A stretch of 55,178 bases of DNA, taken from positions 211,021 through 266,198 of the forward strand of contig JAJYYO010000002.1 of the NCBI GenBank assembly GCA_021800795.1, given 5' to 3'. The DNA comes from Pseudomonadota bacterium. Its GTDB lineage: Bacteria > Pseudomonadota > Gammaproteobacteria > Burkholderiales > Gallionellaceae. A program made the translations under genes and the position numbers. The stretch's first letter is position 1; each line of letters opens with the position of its first letter. A model generated the notes under the pieces. The model was not told the origin of the DNA. It did no database searches and was given only the letters and a program-made list of their open reading frames with translations. Shown one piece after another: positions 8,654 through 16,475 of the stretch.

Positions 8654-9175
8654 ATGAATAAGGTTTTGAATTACCTGTTGCGTGCGCTAATGATTGCCAG
8701 CGTTTGTTTGTCGGCCAATGTCATGGCTGAAGATGCCAAGCCTGCCGAAGCCAAGATTACCATCGATATACCCGTTGCGTTGAAAGAGGCAAACGTGCTG
8801 TTCAATATGGACCACATCGCGCTTGGCGCCGACAAGATGCCCATCGGCATGAAGTATATGTCCATGCTTAACGATAGAATGAAGAGGGAAAAGATCCCCG
8901 GAAAAATCATCGGTGTTTTTCACGGCCCTGCGGCCTTCATGGTACTGAATGATGATGCCTATAATGCCTATCGCAAGGTCGATACCGGTAATCCATACAA
9001 AATCATGATTGAGGATCTGGTCGCATCCGGCGTGCAGATCGAAGAGTGTGCGGTGTCCATGAAGGCGAATGGCTGGACCAACAAGGATCTGCTGTTCGTG
9101 GTGAAAGTCAACACCGGCGCGATTGCCCGCATTATCCAGCTGACACAGGAAGGCTACGTGCAAATCCAGCCTTAA
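8654..9175 (+). CDS. Secreted DsrE/DsrF-like protein
   Basis: 173 residues. A signal peptide ends near AxA (SANVMA|EDAK). The mature part resembles single-domain DsrE-like proteins found in many beta- and gammaproteobacteria, with FHGPAAFMVLND, LVASGVQIEECAVSM and KVNTGAIARIIQLTQEGYVQIQP. One Cys (in EECAVSM) sits where DsrE-family proteins carry the sulfur-relay cysteine. DsrE proteins handle sulfur transfer, but this periplasmic branch is uncharacterised. A strong TATAAT lies about 95 bp upstream and a stem-loop follows the stop. It seems to be a single-gene transcript. Confidence 0.8.
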   Translation: MNKVLNYLLRALMIASVCLSANVMAEDAKPAEAKITIDIPVALKEANVLFNMDHIALGADKMPIGMKYMSMLNDRMKREKIPGKIIGVFHGPAAFMVLNDDAYNAYRKVDTGNPYKIMIEDLVASGVQIEECAVSMKANGWTNKDLLFVVKVNTGAIARIIQLTQEGYVQIQP

Positions 9176-9193
9176 GGGTTGCGCGCGCATGTG

Positions 9194-9232
9194 GCTACAG
9201 ACTTGACATGAAACTTTGTTCAAGTCTGTGGC
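9194..9232. repeat. Stem-loop after the DsrE-like gene
   Basis: ACAGACTTGA at 9197-9206 pairs exactly with TCAAGTCTGT at 9220-9229 (13-nt loop), and the stem extends three pairs including one G-U. No T-run follows, so it is either a Rho-assisted 3' end or a leader structure of the next gene. Confidence 0.55.
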
Positions 9233-9278
9233 GCAGAAGTTATCGAATTTTTTAAACATACCGTCGAGAAGAGTGCAT

Positions 9279-9986
9279 ATGAAAATTTCCAGCTCGGACA
9301 CAAATCCTGTTTGCGATGAGCGCGAGATATACGAACGACTGCTGTCGTTCCGCAATGCCGAGGTGCTTGAACTGGGTTGCGGCAAGGCCGATAAGACGCT
9401 GGCTATCGCCGAAAAAGGGGTGAAGAAGATGGTTGCGCTGGAAGTGGACGAAATTCAGCATGCCGAGAATCTGCGCCGTTCTGTCCCCGGCCATGTGCGC
9501 TTTGAGCTGGGTGCTGCGCAGGCGATTCCGTCCGCCGACCAGTCATACGACATCGTGATGATGTTCAAATCGCTGCATCATGTGCCTTTAGGGCTGATGG
9601 ATGCAGCGATGGCCGAAATCCACCGCGTGTTGAAAACCGATGGGGTGGCCTATATCTCTGAACCCGTATTTGCCGGGGATTTTAATGAGATACTCAGGCT
9701 GTTTCACGATGAGCAGGCGGTGCGCGAGGCGGCTTTTGCAGCGGTCGAACGCGCGGTTGCGTCAGGCCGCTTTGAACTGGCGAGCCAGACTTTTTTTGCA
9801 AATCCCATGCATTTTGAAAATTTCGCAGAATTTGAAGACAAGACACTGAAGGTGACGCATACGCACCACCAACTCAGTACAGGGCTGTATGAGCAGGTAA
9901 AGCAAAAATTCATGTCTCACATGACCCCGCAGGGGGCCACATTCAACATGCCGATACGCGTAGATCTGCTGCGAAAGGTCGGCTAA
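9279..9986 (+). CDS. Class I SAM-dependent methyltransferase
   Basis: 235 residues. Motif I VLELGCGKADKT near 30-41 binds S-adenosylmethionine. Next come ALEVDE (motif II acidic residue), the post-motif block ADQSYDIVMMFKSLHH, and motif III VLKTDGVAYISEP. The substrate cannot be read from the sequence; the fold resembles ubiquinone- or small-molecule-type methyltransferases. The frame is open to a TTG at 9216, but the ATG at 9279 with GAGAAG upstream is a better start. It is convergent with the rubredoxin reductase gene, with only 4 nt between stops. Confidence 0.85.
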   Translation: MKISSSDTNPVCDEREIYERLLSFRNAEVLELGCGKADKTLAIAEKGVKKMVALEVDEIQHAENLRRSVPGHVRFELGAAQAIPSADQSYDIVMMFKSLHHVPLGLMDAAMAEIHRVLKTDGVAYISEPVFAGDFNEILRLFHDEQAVREAAFAAVERAVASGRFELASQTFFANPMHFENFAEFEDKTLKVTHTHHQLSTGLYEQVKQKFMSHMTPQGATFNMPIRVDLLRKVG

Positions 9987-9990
9987 ATCT

Positions 9991-11130
9991 TCAGGCAGCA
10001 ACCAGCAATTTCGTCATTTCGTTGCGCTCTGCCGCAAACTCGCCGGTCATTGCGAAGCCGGTCATCTCGTTTTGTGCGTTAAAAAAGCCCATCTTGATAC
10101 CCTGACCCGATGCCAGTACTTGCCATGATCCTGTTGCATCGCGTGCAACCGGCGAGACCGCAACGGGATGCGCCGGCGTTTTTACCACCACGGGCATATA
10201 TGGGAAGACGACCCTGGCATCTTCGCCGTTCAATACCTTGGCCAACGCCCGCCCTGCCTGCATGATGGGCAATACGTACGGCAGTATTCGTCCGGTTATC
10301 TCGGCGCAATCACCCAGTGCGAAAATCGCCTCGTCAGAGCTGCGCAATTGTTCATCCACTTTGACGCCGCGATTGACATCGAGTCCCGCATCCCGCGCCA
10401 GTTGAATGCGCGGGCGCAGACCGACTGCCGAGAGCGCCAAATCTGCGTGCAGGGTCGTGCCATCGGTGAGGGTAAGAACATAACCCGTATCCGATGAATC
10501 CATGCTGTGCACGGCAGTGCCGAAACGCCATGTCACGCCGATTTTACTTAGCGGCTCCAGCAGTTGACGCCCTGCCTGCTCAGGCAGCAGGCCGGCCAGC
10601 GGGTAAGGCGCGGGGTCAATCACGGTAACCTTAAAGCCCGCAGCAGCCAGATCGTTGGCAAATTCGCAACCGATCAGGCCGCCGCCCATGATGGCGATGG
10701 ATGTTGCCGTCTCCAGTGTATCGCGAAAATGCGCGTAATCCGTCAGGTCGTTAACAGACAGCACGGCATCCGCCGCATCGCCCTGCAAGGGAATGCGTAT
10801 CGGGTCGGCGCCTGCCGCCAGGACCAGACGGTCGTATTCGAGCGTTCCCGCTGAAGTGTCCAGTTGTTTGCTCAAACGATGAATCGCGTTCACCCGGCAA
10901 TTTGCCAGCAGCGTAATGTTCAACTGTTTGGCCATCGCCTCTGCCGCAGTCAGCACAAGGCCGGCGGGCGTTTTGCCTTGCGCAAAGGCATTCGAGAGCA
11001 TCGGCTTGGAGTAATAGTCGCCGCTGTCCTGAGACACCAGCGTGATCGGTATCTCGCGATTGAGTTTGCGCAATTCGCGCACCAGCGTGTATCCGGCCAG
11101 ACCGCTGCCCAGCACGATGATAGGTTTCAT
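9991..11130 (-). CDS. Rubredoxin-NAD(P)+ reductase, FAD-dependent
   Basis: 379-residue pyridine nucleotide-disulfide type flavoprotein. The FAD-binding GSGLAGYTLVREL lies at residues 7-19, followed by the second Rossmann site IAIMGGGLIGCEFA and the FAD motif IFALGDCAEI. It should pass electrons from NAD(P)H to the small rubredoxin encoded next upstream, which then reduces rubrerythrin. The frame is open far upstream, but ATG 11130 begins the Rossmann fold directly and has AGGAG before it. An intergenic repeat (family B) lies upstream. It is co-oriented with rubredoxin and rubrerythrin, so it is probably one peroxide-detoxifying unit. Confidence 0.9.
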   Translation of the reverse strand: MKPIIVLGSGLAGYTLVRELRKLNREIPITLVSQDSGDYYSKPMLSNAFAQGKTPAGLVLTAAEAMAKQLNITLLANCRVNAIHRLSKQLDTSAGTLEYDRLVLAAGADPIRIPLQGDAADAVLSVNDLTDYAHFRDTLETATSIAIMGGGLIGCEFANDLAAAGFKVTVIDPAPYPLAGLLPEQAGRQLLEPLSKIGVTWRFGTAVHSMDSSDTGYVLTLTDGTTLHADLALSAVGLRPRIQLARDAGLDVNRGVKVDEQLRSSDEAIFALGDCAEITGRILPYVLPIMQAGRALAKVLNGEDARVVFPYMPVVVKTPAHPVAVSPVARDATGSWQVLASGQGIKMGFFNAQNEMTGFAMTGEFAAERNEMTKLLVAA

Positions 11131-11145
11131 GAGTTTCTCCTGTTT

Positions 11146-11212
11146 GTCGTGAAAGTCGCGAAGTGATTCGTTCTCACCTTCCCCCTCCGGGGGAAGGATG
11201 GGATGAGGGAAC
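11146..11212 (-). repeat. Family B hairpin repeat, copy 1
   Basis: Read on the minus strand it runs GTTCCCTCATCCCATCC, a CCTTCCCCC/GGGGGAAGG hairpin, then GAACGAATCACTTCGCGA, ending about 15 nt before the rubredoxin reductase start. The same order of blocks appears at 13316-13397, and parts appear at 12162, 16876 and 38014. Confidence 0.75.
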
Positions 11213-11263
11213 CGACCGGCGCAAGCACTTTCAAGTTCAGGGGTGATGCTTGCGCCATGTCGG

Positions 11264-11428
11264 TTAGATTTCCACCATGTCGAAATCAGCCTTAGCGACG
11301 CCGCAATCCGGACACGTCCAGTCAGCCGGAATATCCGCCCATGCCGTGCCGGCCGCAATGCCTTCTTCAGGCAAACCATCCGCTTCGTTGTAAACAAAAC
11401 CGCACACTACACATTGCCATACTTTCAT
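11264..11428 (-). CDS. Rubredoxin
   Basis: 54-residue iron protein. Two CxxCG knuckles (CVVCG near residue 6 and CPDCG near 39) bind one Fe. Between them are the family hallmarks YNEADG, the short loop [14 protein letters not shown], and the closing DFDMVEI. It starts at ATG 11428 with AAGGAG upstream. It is encoded between rubrerythrin and the rubredoxin reductase, in the same direction, which gives a complete NAD(P)H to peroxide electron path. Confidence 0.95.
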   Translation of the reverse strand: MKVWQCVVCGFVYNEADGLPEEGIAAGTAWADIPADWTCPDCGVAKADFDMVEI

Positions 11429-11457
11429 GTCGTACTCCTTGTAAATTAATAATTGTA

Positions 11458-11931
11458 TCAGGCGGAAACTTTTGCCAGCACGGCGCGATACTGATTGGCA
11501 TGGCGTTCTTCCACCTTTGCCAGTGCCGCGAAGCGCTTGGCCGCTTTTTCCAGCGTTGTCTTGAACATTTCGGCGTGCTCTTTCGATTCTGCGATCTGTC
11601 CGGTGATTTCCATTGCGGCCGCCGTATTGCCTTCCTGCTGGGCGGTCTTTAAGAAACCGGGGTACATCTCGGTGTATTCGTAAGTTTCGCCTTCGATGGC
11701 CATTTCCAGGCAGCGCTGTGTCGTCATGCCGGCTTTCGGGTAAAGCAGGTCGAGATGCCCCAGCGCGTGTTGCACTTCCTGGTTGGCTGTTTCTTCAAAC
11801 ACTTTTGCAGTTTCTTCGTCGCCCTCGGCGCGTGCAATTTTGGCAAAATAACGGTATTTGATATGTGCCATCGATTCGCCGGCAAATGCGGCTTCAAGAT
11901 TGGCCATGGTTTTGATTTCTGGTCGTTGCAT
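11458..11931 (-). CDS. Rubrerythrin (di-iron domain only)
   Basis: 157 residues covering the four-helix di-iron domain: [46 protein letters not shown], and ESKEHAEMF, with the ExxH-type iron ligands. It reduces hydrogen peroxide in the cytoplasm. Classical rubrerythrin (about 190 residues) ends with a rubredoxin domain; this one stops before it, and a separate rubredoxin gene lies 29 nt downstream, so the domain is split off. The ATG at 11931 follows AAGGAG. It is divergent from oxyR, suggesting peroxide control. Confidence 0.92.
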   Translation of the reverse strand: MQRPEIKTMANLEAAFAGESMAHIKYRYFAKIARAEGDEETAKVFEETANQEVQHALGHLDLLYPKAGMTTQRCLEMAIEGETYEYTEMYPGFLKTAQQEGNTAAAMEITGQIAESKEHAEMFKTTLEKAAKRFAALAKVEERHANQYRAVLAKVSA

Positions 11932-12010
11932 GATGCACTCCTTATCGTTTGGTTAGTGACGTGGCGTCTGTCCACGGCTGCAATGTAACCGCCGGCATTC
12001 GATAAATCTA

Positions 12011-12050
12011 ATTGATTGTTTAAACCATATTGATTTATTATTCAAATAAT
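12011..12050. promoter_or_regulatory. AT-rich candidate operator between rubrerythrin and oxyR
   Basis: A strongly AT-rich block with ATTG repeats and the inverted pair TTGA (12030-12033) and TCAA (12042-12045). This is the only such block in the 294-bp divergent region, so it is a plausible OxyR/LysR site. It does not fit the four ATAG/CTAT half-sites of the classical OxyR consensus, so confidence is low. Confidence 0.35.
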
Positions 12051-12161
12051 GCAGGCATGGCGAATCAGGAGCAGTATCTGTGCCATACCCCCTTCCCAAC
12101 CTTGATGTAACAACTAGCCATCGACTAAGCTGCCAAACAACGCCAGCCAAGTCGCTGGTTA

Positions 12162-12225
12162 TCCCCCGCAAGCAGGAGAAGGGGCAAACGAATCGCTACG
12201 CGATTTCCACTTAAACGGAGACGCA
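12162..12225 (+). repeat. Family B repeat, copy 2, directly before oxyR
   Basis: A degenerate CCCCCGC-AGGAGAAGGGGC hairpin is followed by the conserved tail ACGAATCGCTACGCGAT and TTAAACGGAGACGCA, which runs straight into the oxyR ATG. The tail closely matches the sequence before argS (13358-13397). Confidence 0.7.
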
Positions 12226-13131
12226 ATGACACTCAACGAACTTCGCTTTATCGTGGCAGTTGCCCAGGAACGCAATTTTCGTCGCGCCGCAGAAAGGTCT
12301 TTCATCAGTCAGCCTGCGCTGTCGCTGGCCATACAAAAGCTGGAAGATGAGCTGGGCGTGAAGATATTCGAGCGCGGCAGGGGTGAGATTACCATCACGC
12401 CGGCCGGTCTCGCTATCGTCGAACAGGCGCAACGCGTGCTGGAGGAGGCGGAACGCATACGTGAGATTGCCGCACAGGGGAAAAACCAGCTGACCAGCCC
12501 CTTGCGTATCGGCATCATCTACAGCGTAGGGCCTTACCTGTTGCCGGAGCTGATTTCCGAGCTGAAGACGGTTGCTCCGCACATGCCCTTGGTGGTGGAA
12601 GAAAATATCACCGCAAATCTGGAGGCCGGTTTGCGCAACGGCAGGCTGGATGTCATCATCATCGCGCTGCCGTTCGGGGACGCCGGAATTCTGACTCACC
12701 CTCTGTACGACGAATCATTCGAGGTGGTGGTAAGCAACGATCATCGCTGGGCGGCGCGGCGCAGTGTAGAGGCGAGGGAGCTGGCCGGGGAAAAAGTGTT
12801 GTTGCTGGATTCCGGGCATTGTTTCAGCAATCAGGTGGCCGAGGCCTGCCCTGAAATAAACCGCAAGGGCGCCGAGATACAACAGGGTACCTCGCTGGAA
12901 ACCATACGCAACATGGTCGCGTCCGGCCTTGGCATTACCGTACTGCCCGCTTCGGCGAACGGGGAACGTTACCGCAGCCGTCTGCTTAAAGTCATACCTT
13001 TTGCCAGGCCCGCACCTTCGAGACGGATTGCGCTGGCCTGGCGCAAGAGCTATGCGCGCACGCAGGCTGTTGAAGCGCTGGTGCAGGCGGTAACGCAGGC
13101 TAAAGTGCCCGGTATCAGGCTGTTGCCGTAG
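12226..13131 (+). CDS. oxyR: OxyR, peroxide-sensing LysR regulator
   Basis: 301-residue LysR-type activator. The N-terminal winged helix begins MTLNELRFIVAVAQERNFRR and continues through FISQPALSLAIQKLEDELG. The sensing domain keeps both redox cysteines, C199 and C208 (GHCFSNQVAEAC), with the same spacing as E. coli OxyR, so a peroxide-driven disulfide switch is expected. The divergent rubrerythrin-rubredoxin-reductase genes are the obvious targets. Its start codon abuts a repeat tail that resembles the argS leader, and no clear ribosome binding site other than GGAGA at 12217-12221 is seen. Confidence 0.94.
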   Translation: MTLNELRFIVAVAQERNFRRAAERSFISQPALSLAIQKLEDELGVKIFERGRGEITITPAGLAIVEQAQRVLEEAERIREIAAQGKNQLTSPLRIGIIYSVGPYLLPELISELKTVAPHMPLVVEENITANLEAGLRNGRLDVIIIALPFGDAGILTHPLYDESFEVVVSNDHRWAARRSVEARELAGEKVLLLDSGHCFSNQVAEACPEINRKGAEIQQGTSLETIRNMVASGLGITVLPASANGERYRSRLLKVIPFARPAPSRRIALAWRKSYARTQAVEALVQAVTQAKVPGIRLLP

Positions 13132-13204
13132 CTCGGATAACAGGCGGCGTGCCTCTTGTGGTGTCAGGACAGCCTGCCGGCAGGTTCAAAATCCGCCCAG
13201 GTGA

Positions 13205-13233
13205 TATAATCCGCGCCTCTTGAACGGGCGCGG
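13205..13233 (+). promoter_or_regulatory. TATAAT box and GC hairpin upstream of argS
   Basis: TATAAT at 13205-13210 is followed at once by CCGCGCC (13211-13217) pairing with GGCGCGG (13227-13233). The -35 region is poor. The hairpin could form at the 5' end of the argS transcript; this reading is tentative. Confidence 0.4.
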
Positions 13234-13315
13234 CAATAGTGCTACCCCCGATTATGAAAATGGTTCTCGCAGGGATGTTTCTCTGTGGGTAATAACTCGC
13301 AAACTCGTTATGCCC

Positions 13316-13397
13316 GTTTCCCTCTCCTCAACCCTCTCCCAGAGGGCGAGGGTGCGAACGAATCGCTGCGCGAATTTTACGTTTAACGGTGTCGCAC
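13316..13397 (+). repeat. Family B repeat, copy 3, directly before argS
   Basis: GTTTCCCTCTCCTCAACCC, then a CCCTCTCCC/GGGCGAGGG hairpin, then the tail ACGAATCGCTGCGCGA with TTTAACGGTGTCGCAC ending at the argS ATG. The block order matches copy 1 on the other strand, and the tail matches the oxyR leader. Confidence 0.78.
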
Positions 13398-15071
13398 ATG
13401 TCTGTCGTATTGAATTTGAAGTCCCATATTTCCGAATTATTTGCCCAGGCGCTGGGCGTGGTCGCGCCGGAGCAGGACGCGACCATCCTGATCGAGCGTC
13501 CCAAACAGGTCGCGCACGGCGATTATTCCTGCAATCTGGCGATGCAACTGGCTAAGCCTCTGCGTAAATCGCCGCGCGACATTGCCCGTGCCCTGATAGA
13601 TGCGTTGCCGCCATCCGCTGTGATTGAAAAGGTCGAAATTGCCGGCGCCGGATTCATCAATCTGTTCATCACAAAATCCGCCAAGCAGCAGATCGTGCAT
13701 GCGGTGCTGCATGCGGGGGCGGGTTACGGTCATATCCATCAGGGACAAGGGCGCAGCGTTCAGGTCGAGTTTGTCTCCGCCAATCCGACAGGCCCATTGC
13801 ATGTGGGGCATGGCCGGGGTGCGGCGGTGGGCGACTGCCTGTGCAACGTGCTGCATGCTGCGGGATGGAAGGTCACGCGCGAATTCTATTACAACGATGC
13901 GGGCGCGCAGATTGAAAACCTGATGCGCTCGGTGCAATTGCGCTGCAAGGGTATCACGCCCGACGATCCGTCTTGGCCGGAGGGTGGATATCGCGGCGAC
14001 TATATCAACGATGTGGCGCGCGCCTATATGGCGTGTGAAACCGTCGAGGCGGACGATCAGCACACCACCGGTCGCGGAGATGCGGAGGATACAGAATCGA
14101 TACGTCATTTTGCGGTGGCTTATTTGCGTCGCGAACAGGATCTCGATCTGCGCGCCTTCAACGTGGAATTCGATGTATTCTCGCTGGAATCCGCGCTGTA
14201 CAGCGAAGGCAAGGTGGAAGAAGTCGTCAGCAGACTGGTTGCCAGCGGCCATACTTATGAGCAGGAAGGCGCGCTGTGGCTGCGCACCACCGATTTCGGC
14301 GATGACAAGGATCGCGTGATGCGCAAGAAGGACGGCGGCTATACCTATTTTGTGCCGGACGTGGCCTACCATCTGGACAAATGGCGGCGCGGTTTCGTGC
14401 GTGTCATCAACGAGCAGGGCGCGGATCATCACAGTACGATCACGCGCGTCAGAGCGGGATTGCAGGCGCTGGATGTTGGAATACCTGCGGGATGGCCGGA
14501 TTACGTGTTGCACCAGATGGTGACGGTGCTCAAAAACGGTGAAGAGGTGAAAATCTCCAAACGCGCGGGCAGTTATGTCACGTTGCGCGACTTGATAGAC
14601 GAAGTCGGCTGCGATGCCACGCGTTATTTTCTGGCGGCGCGTCACCCGGATTCCCAGCTGGTTTTCGACATCGATCTGGCGAAATCAAAGAGTAACGATA
14701 ACCCCGTTTACTACATCCAGTATGCGCATGCCCGTATCAGCACGGTGCTGGAACTTTGGGGCGGAGAACGGCTGGCTTTGCTGGCTGCGGATGTCAGCCT
14801 GCTGGAGAGCCCATACGAGGCTGAGCTTCTGCAACAACTTATTGATTATCCTCAAGTAATCGAAAGCGCTGCGCAGGATTTGGCGCCCCATCTGATTGCC
14901 TTCTATCTGAAGGAATTAGCGGCGGTGTTTCATAGCTACTATAATGCATCGCGATTTCTGGTCGATGACGAAGCGATCAAACACGCGCGCCTTGCACTGA
15001 TAGCCGCCGCCGCACAAGTGATGCGCAACGGGCTGGCTTTGCTGGGGATCGGCGCACCGGAAAAAATGTAG
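13398..15071 (+). CDS. argS: Arginyl-tRNA synthetase
   Basis: 557-residue class I aminoacyl-tRNA synthetase that charges tRNA-Arg. The Arg-specific N-terminal domain is followed by the HIGH-type box [15 protein letters not shown] near residue 130. The KMSKS-equivalent [15 protein letters not shown] and the C-terminal DALR anticodon-binding helical domain ([11 protein letters not shown] onward) follow. A GTG at 13389 is in frame; ATG 13398 is preferred. The leader is a family B repeat with no clear ribosome binding site. It is followed by the SPOR-protein gene after 37 nt, a common betaproteobacterial pairing. Confidence 0.96.
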   Translation: MSVVLNLKSHISELFAQALGVVAPEQDATILIERPKQVAHGDYSCNLAMQLAKPLRKSPRDIARALIDALPPSAVIEKVEIAGAGFINLFITKSAKQQIVHAVLHAGAGYGHIHQGQGRSVQVEFVSANPTGPLHVGHGRGAAVGDCLCNVLHAAGWKVTREFYYNDAGAQIENLMRSVQLRCKGITPDDPSWPEGGYRGDYINDVARAYMACETVEADDQHTTGRGDAEDTESIRHFAVAYLRREQDLDLRAFNVEFDVFSLESALYSEGKVEEVVSRLVASGHTYEQEGALWLRTTDFGDDKDRVMRKKDGGYTYFVPDVAYHLDKWRRGFVRVINEQGADHHSTITRVRAGLQALDVGIPAGWPDYVLHQMVTVLKNGEEVKISKRAGSYVTLRDLIDEVGCDATRYFLAARHPDSQLVFDIDLAKSKSNDNPVYYIQYAHARISTVLELWGGERLALLAADVSLLESPYEAELLQQLIDYPQVIESAAQDLAPHLIAFYLKELAAVFHSYYNASRFLVDDEAIKHARLALIAAAAQVMRNGLALLGIGAPEKM

Positions 15072-15108
15072 CAAACGATTCTAATTTACCATTGAAAATG
15101 AATAGCTT

Positions 15109-15699
15109 ATGAGCAGAGCCGCAAGCAATAAATCCGCTGCACCAAAGAAGAGTGGCAGTCCGATGCTGTTGGGTATCCTGCTGGGCATGATAGCAGGGGT
15201 AGCGCTGGCAGCCGGGTTGGCCTGGTTCCTGCTCAAATCACCCAGCCCGTTCGTCAACAAGGAACAGAGTCAGTCAGCGGAAATCATCAAACCCGACGTG
15301 ATCGTGGCAAAACCCAAGGCTGCAACCGCGCCTTCCCCGAATCCTGCTTCCGGCGTCGAGGAAGCCAAACCGCGCTTCGAGTTTTACAAGGTGCTGACCG
15401 ACAAGCCGGACTCTGCCGCCGATACGCCGCCTGCCGAAAAACCCAAAGCAGCCGAGAGCCGCCCGTCGCCCAGGACCACTTACCTGCAGGCGGGTGCATT
15501 TTCGAGTGCCGCTGATGCGGAAAACCTCAAAGCCAGCCTGGCGATGAAGGGGCTGGAAACCAGCGTGCAGACAGTGACGATACCCGGACGCGGAGAGATA
15601 CACCGCGTGCGAGTGGGGCCTTTCCAGAACGAGCAGGAAATGAACAGCGCGCGCGGTACCTTAAAGCTGAACGGCCTGGACGCCACGCCTACTCGCTGA
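15109..15699 (+). CDS. SPOR-domain membrane protein (FtsN-like)
   Basis: 196 residues: a short cytoplasmic start, one membrane helix (about residues 20-44, LLGILLGMIAGVALAAGLAWFL), a long Pro/Ala/Lys-rich periplasmic linker, and a C-terminal SPOR domain. The SPOR domain contains YLQAGAFSSAADAENLKASL and HRVRVGPFQNEQEMNSARG. SPOR domains bind denuded septal peptidoglycan, so a cell-division role is likely. It lies between argS and dsbA, a common order in betaproteobacteria. Confidence 0.88.
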   Translation: MSRAASNKSAAPKKSGSPMLLGILLGMIAGVALAAGLAWFLLKSPSPFVNKEQSQSAEIIKPDVIVAKPKAATAPSPNPASGVEEAKPRFEFYKVLTDKPDSAADTPPAEKPKAAESRPSPRTTYLQAGAFSSAADAENLKASLAMKGLETSVQTVTIPGRGEIHRVRVGPFQNEQEMNSARGTLKLNGLDATPTR

Positions 15700-15727
15700 T
15701 TCAATTATCAATTATAAGGAGCGATCA

Positions 15728-16348
15728 ATGAAAACTGGTCTTAAAAGTTTGATTCTTGCGGCTGTTCTGCTGTTTTCCGGTACGGCATTTTCTGCTGCGC
15801 AAGTGGGCCGCGATTACACCCTGCTCAATCCGCCGCAGCCTGCGAGCAGCAAGAAAATTGAAGTGCTGGAGTTTTTCTTTTATGAGTGCCCGCACTGCTT
15901 TCACTTGCACAATGAGCTGATTAAATGGGAAAAAAATAAGCCCAGCGATGTCGAGTTGGATTTTGTGCCGACCATCTTCCGCGATTCGACCGAGCCGCTT
16001 GCCCGCACCTATTACGCGCTGGAAAGTATGGGGAAAATCAGGCAGCTGGACGATGCGATTTATCAGGCGATACACGTGAAAGACTTGGATTTGCACGATC
16101 TGGATGCGATATCCGCATTCGTCGGCAGCCAGGGAGTGGACAAGGCGAAGTTTTCGTCGGTCTATAATTCATTCACGATAAACAGCAAAATCGTGCGCGC
16201 CAAGCAGATGATCCGCAGCTATGGCATCAACGGCACGCCGACGCTGGTGGTGGACGGCAGATACGTGATTACCGGTTTGCAGCCGGTCGATACGTTGCGC
16301 GTGCTGGACGAAGTCATAGGCATGGTTCGCAAGGAACACAAGCATTAA
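15728..16348 (+). CDS. dsbA: DsbA-family thiol:disulfide interchange protein
   Basis: 206 residues with a signal peptide cut near residue 23. The active site is CPHC at residues 54-57, in EFFFYECPHCFHL, and the cis-proline loop NGTPTLVVDGRYVI lies near 170. It introduces disulfides into periplasmic proteins. AAGGAG precedes the ATG. A second Dsb enzyme (DsbC) is encoded at 27839. Confidence 0.95.
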   Translation: MKTGLKSLILAAVLLFSGTAFSAAQVGRDYTLLNPPQPASSKKIEVLEFFFYECPHCFHLHNELIKWEKNKPSDVELDFVPTIFRDSTEPLARTYYALESMGKIRQLDDAIYQAIHVKDLDLHDLDAISAFVGSQGVDKAKFSSVYNSFTINSKIVRAKQMIRSYGINGTPTLVVDGRYVITGLQPVDTLRVLDEVIGMVRKEHKH

Positions 16349-16351
16349 CCA

Positions 16352-16426
16352 GGATTGCGGATTGAGGAGCGAGGAGCGAGAAAAACCATCGACTCCGCTT
16401 TTCACTCAATCCTCAATCCTCAATCC
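16352..16426. repeat. Seven-base tandem arrays in inverted order
   Basis: Four GGATTGA/GGAGCGA-type units at 16352-16379 and three exact TCAATCC units at 16406-16426. The second unit type is the reverse complement of GGATTGA, so the two arrays can pair as a hairpin. They sit between dsbA and the SDR gene. Confidence 0.75.
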
Positions 16427-16475
16427 TTCACGCAACTACTTGGGGCTTGTACCCTTAGTGGTGCGGGGAAGACCC

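Noticed and set aside
12030..12045. Second FNR box (TTGA...TCAA)
   Set aside because: The spacing is 16 bases overall with N8 between TTGA and TCAA, not the TTGAT-N4-ATCAA of 14.
12001..12050. Classical OxyR binding site (four ATAG/CTAT half-sites)
   Set aside because: ATTG motifs are present, but I could not fit the 10-bp half-site spacing; kept only as a low-confidence AT-rich candidate.
13437..14645. Minus-strand open frame of 402 codons
   Set aside because: It is a shadow of argS caused by GC-rich codon use.
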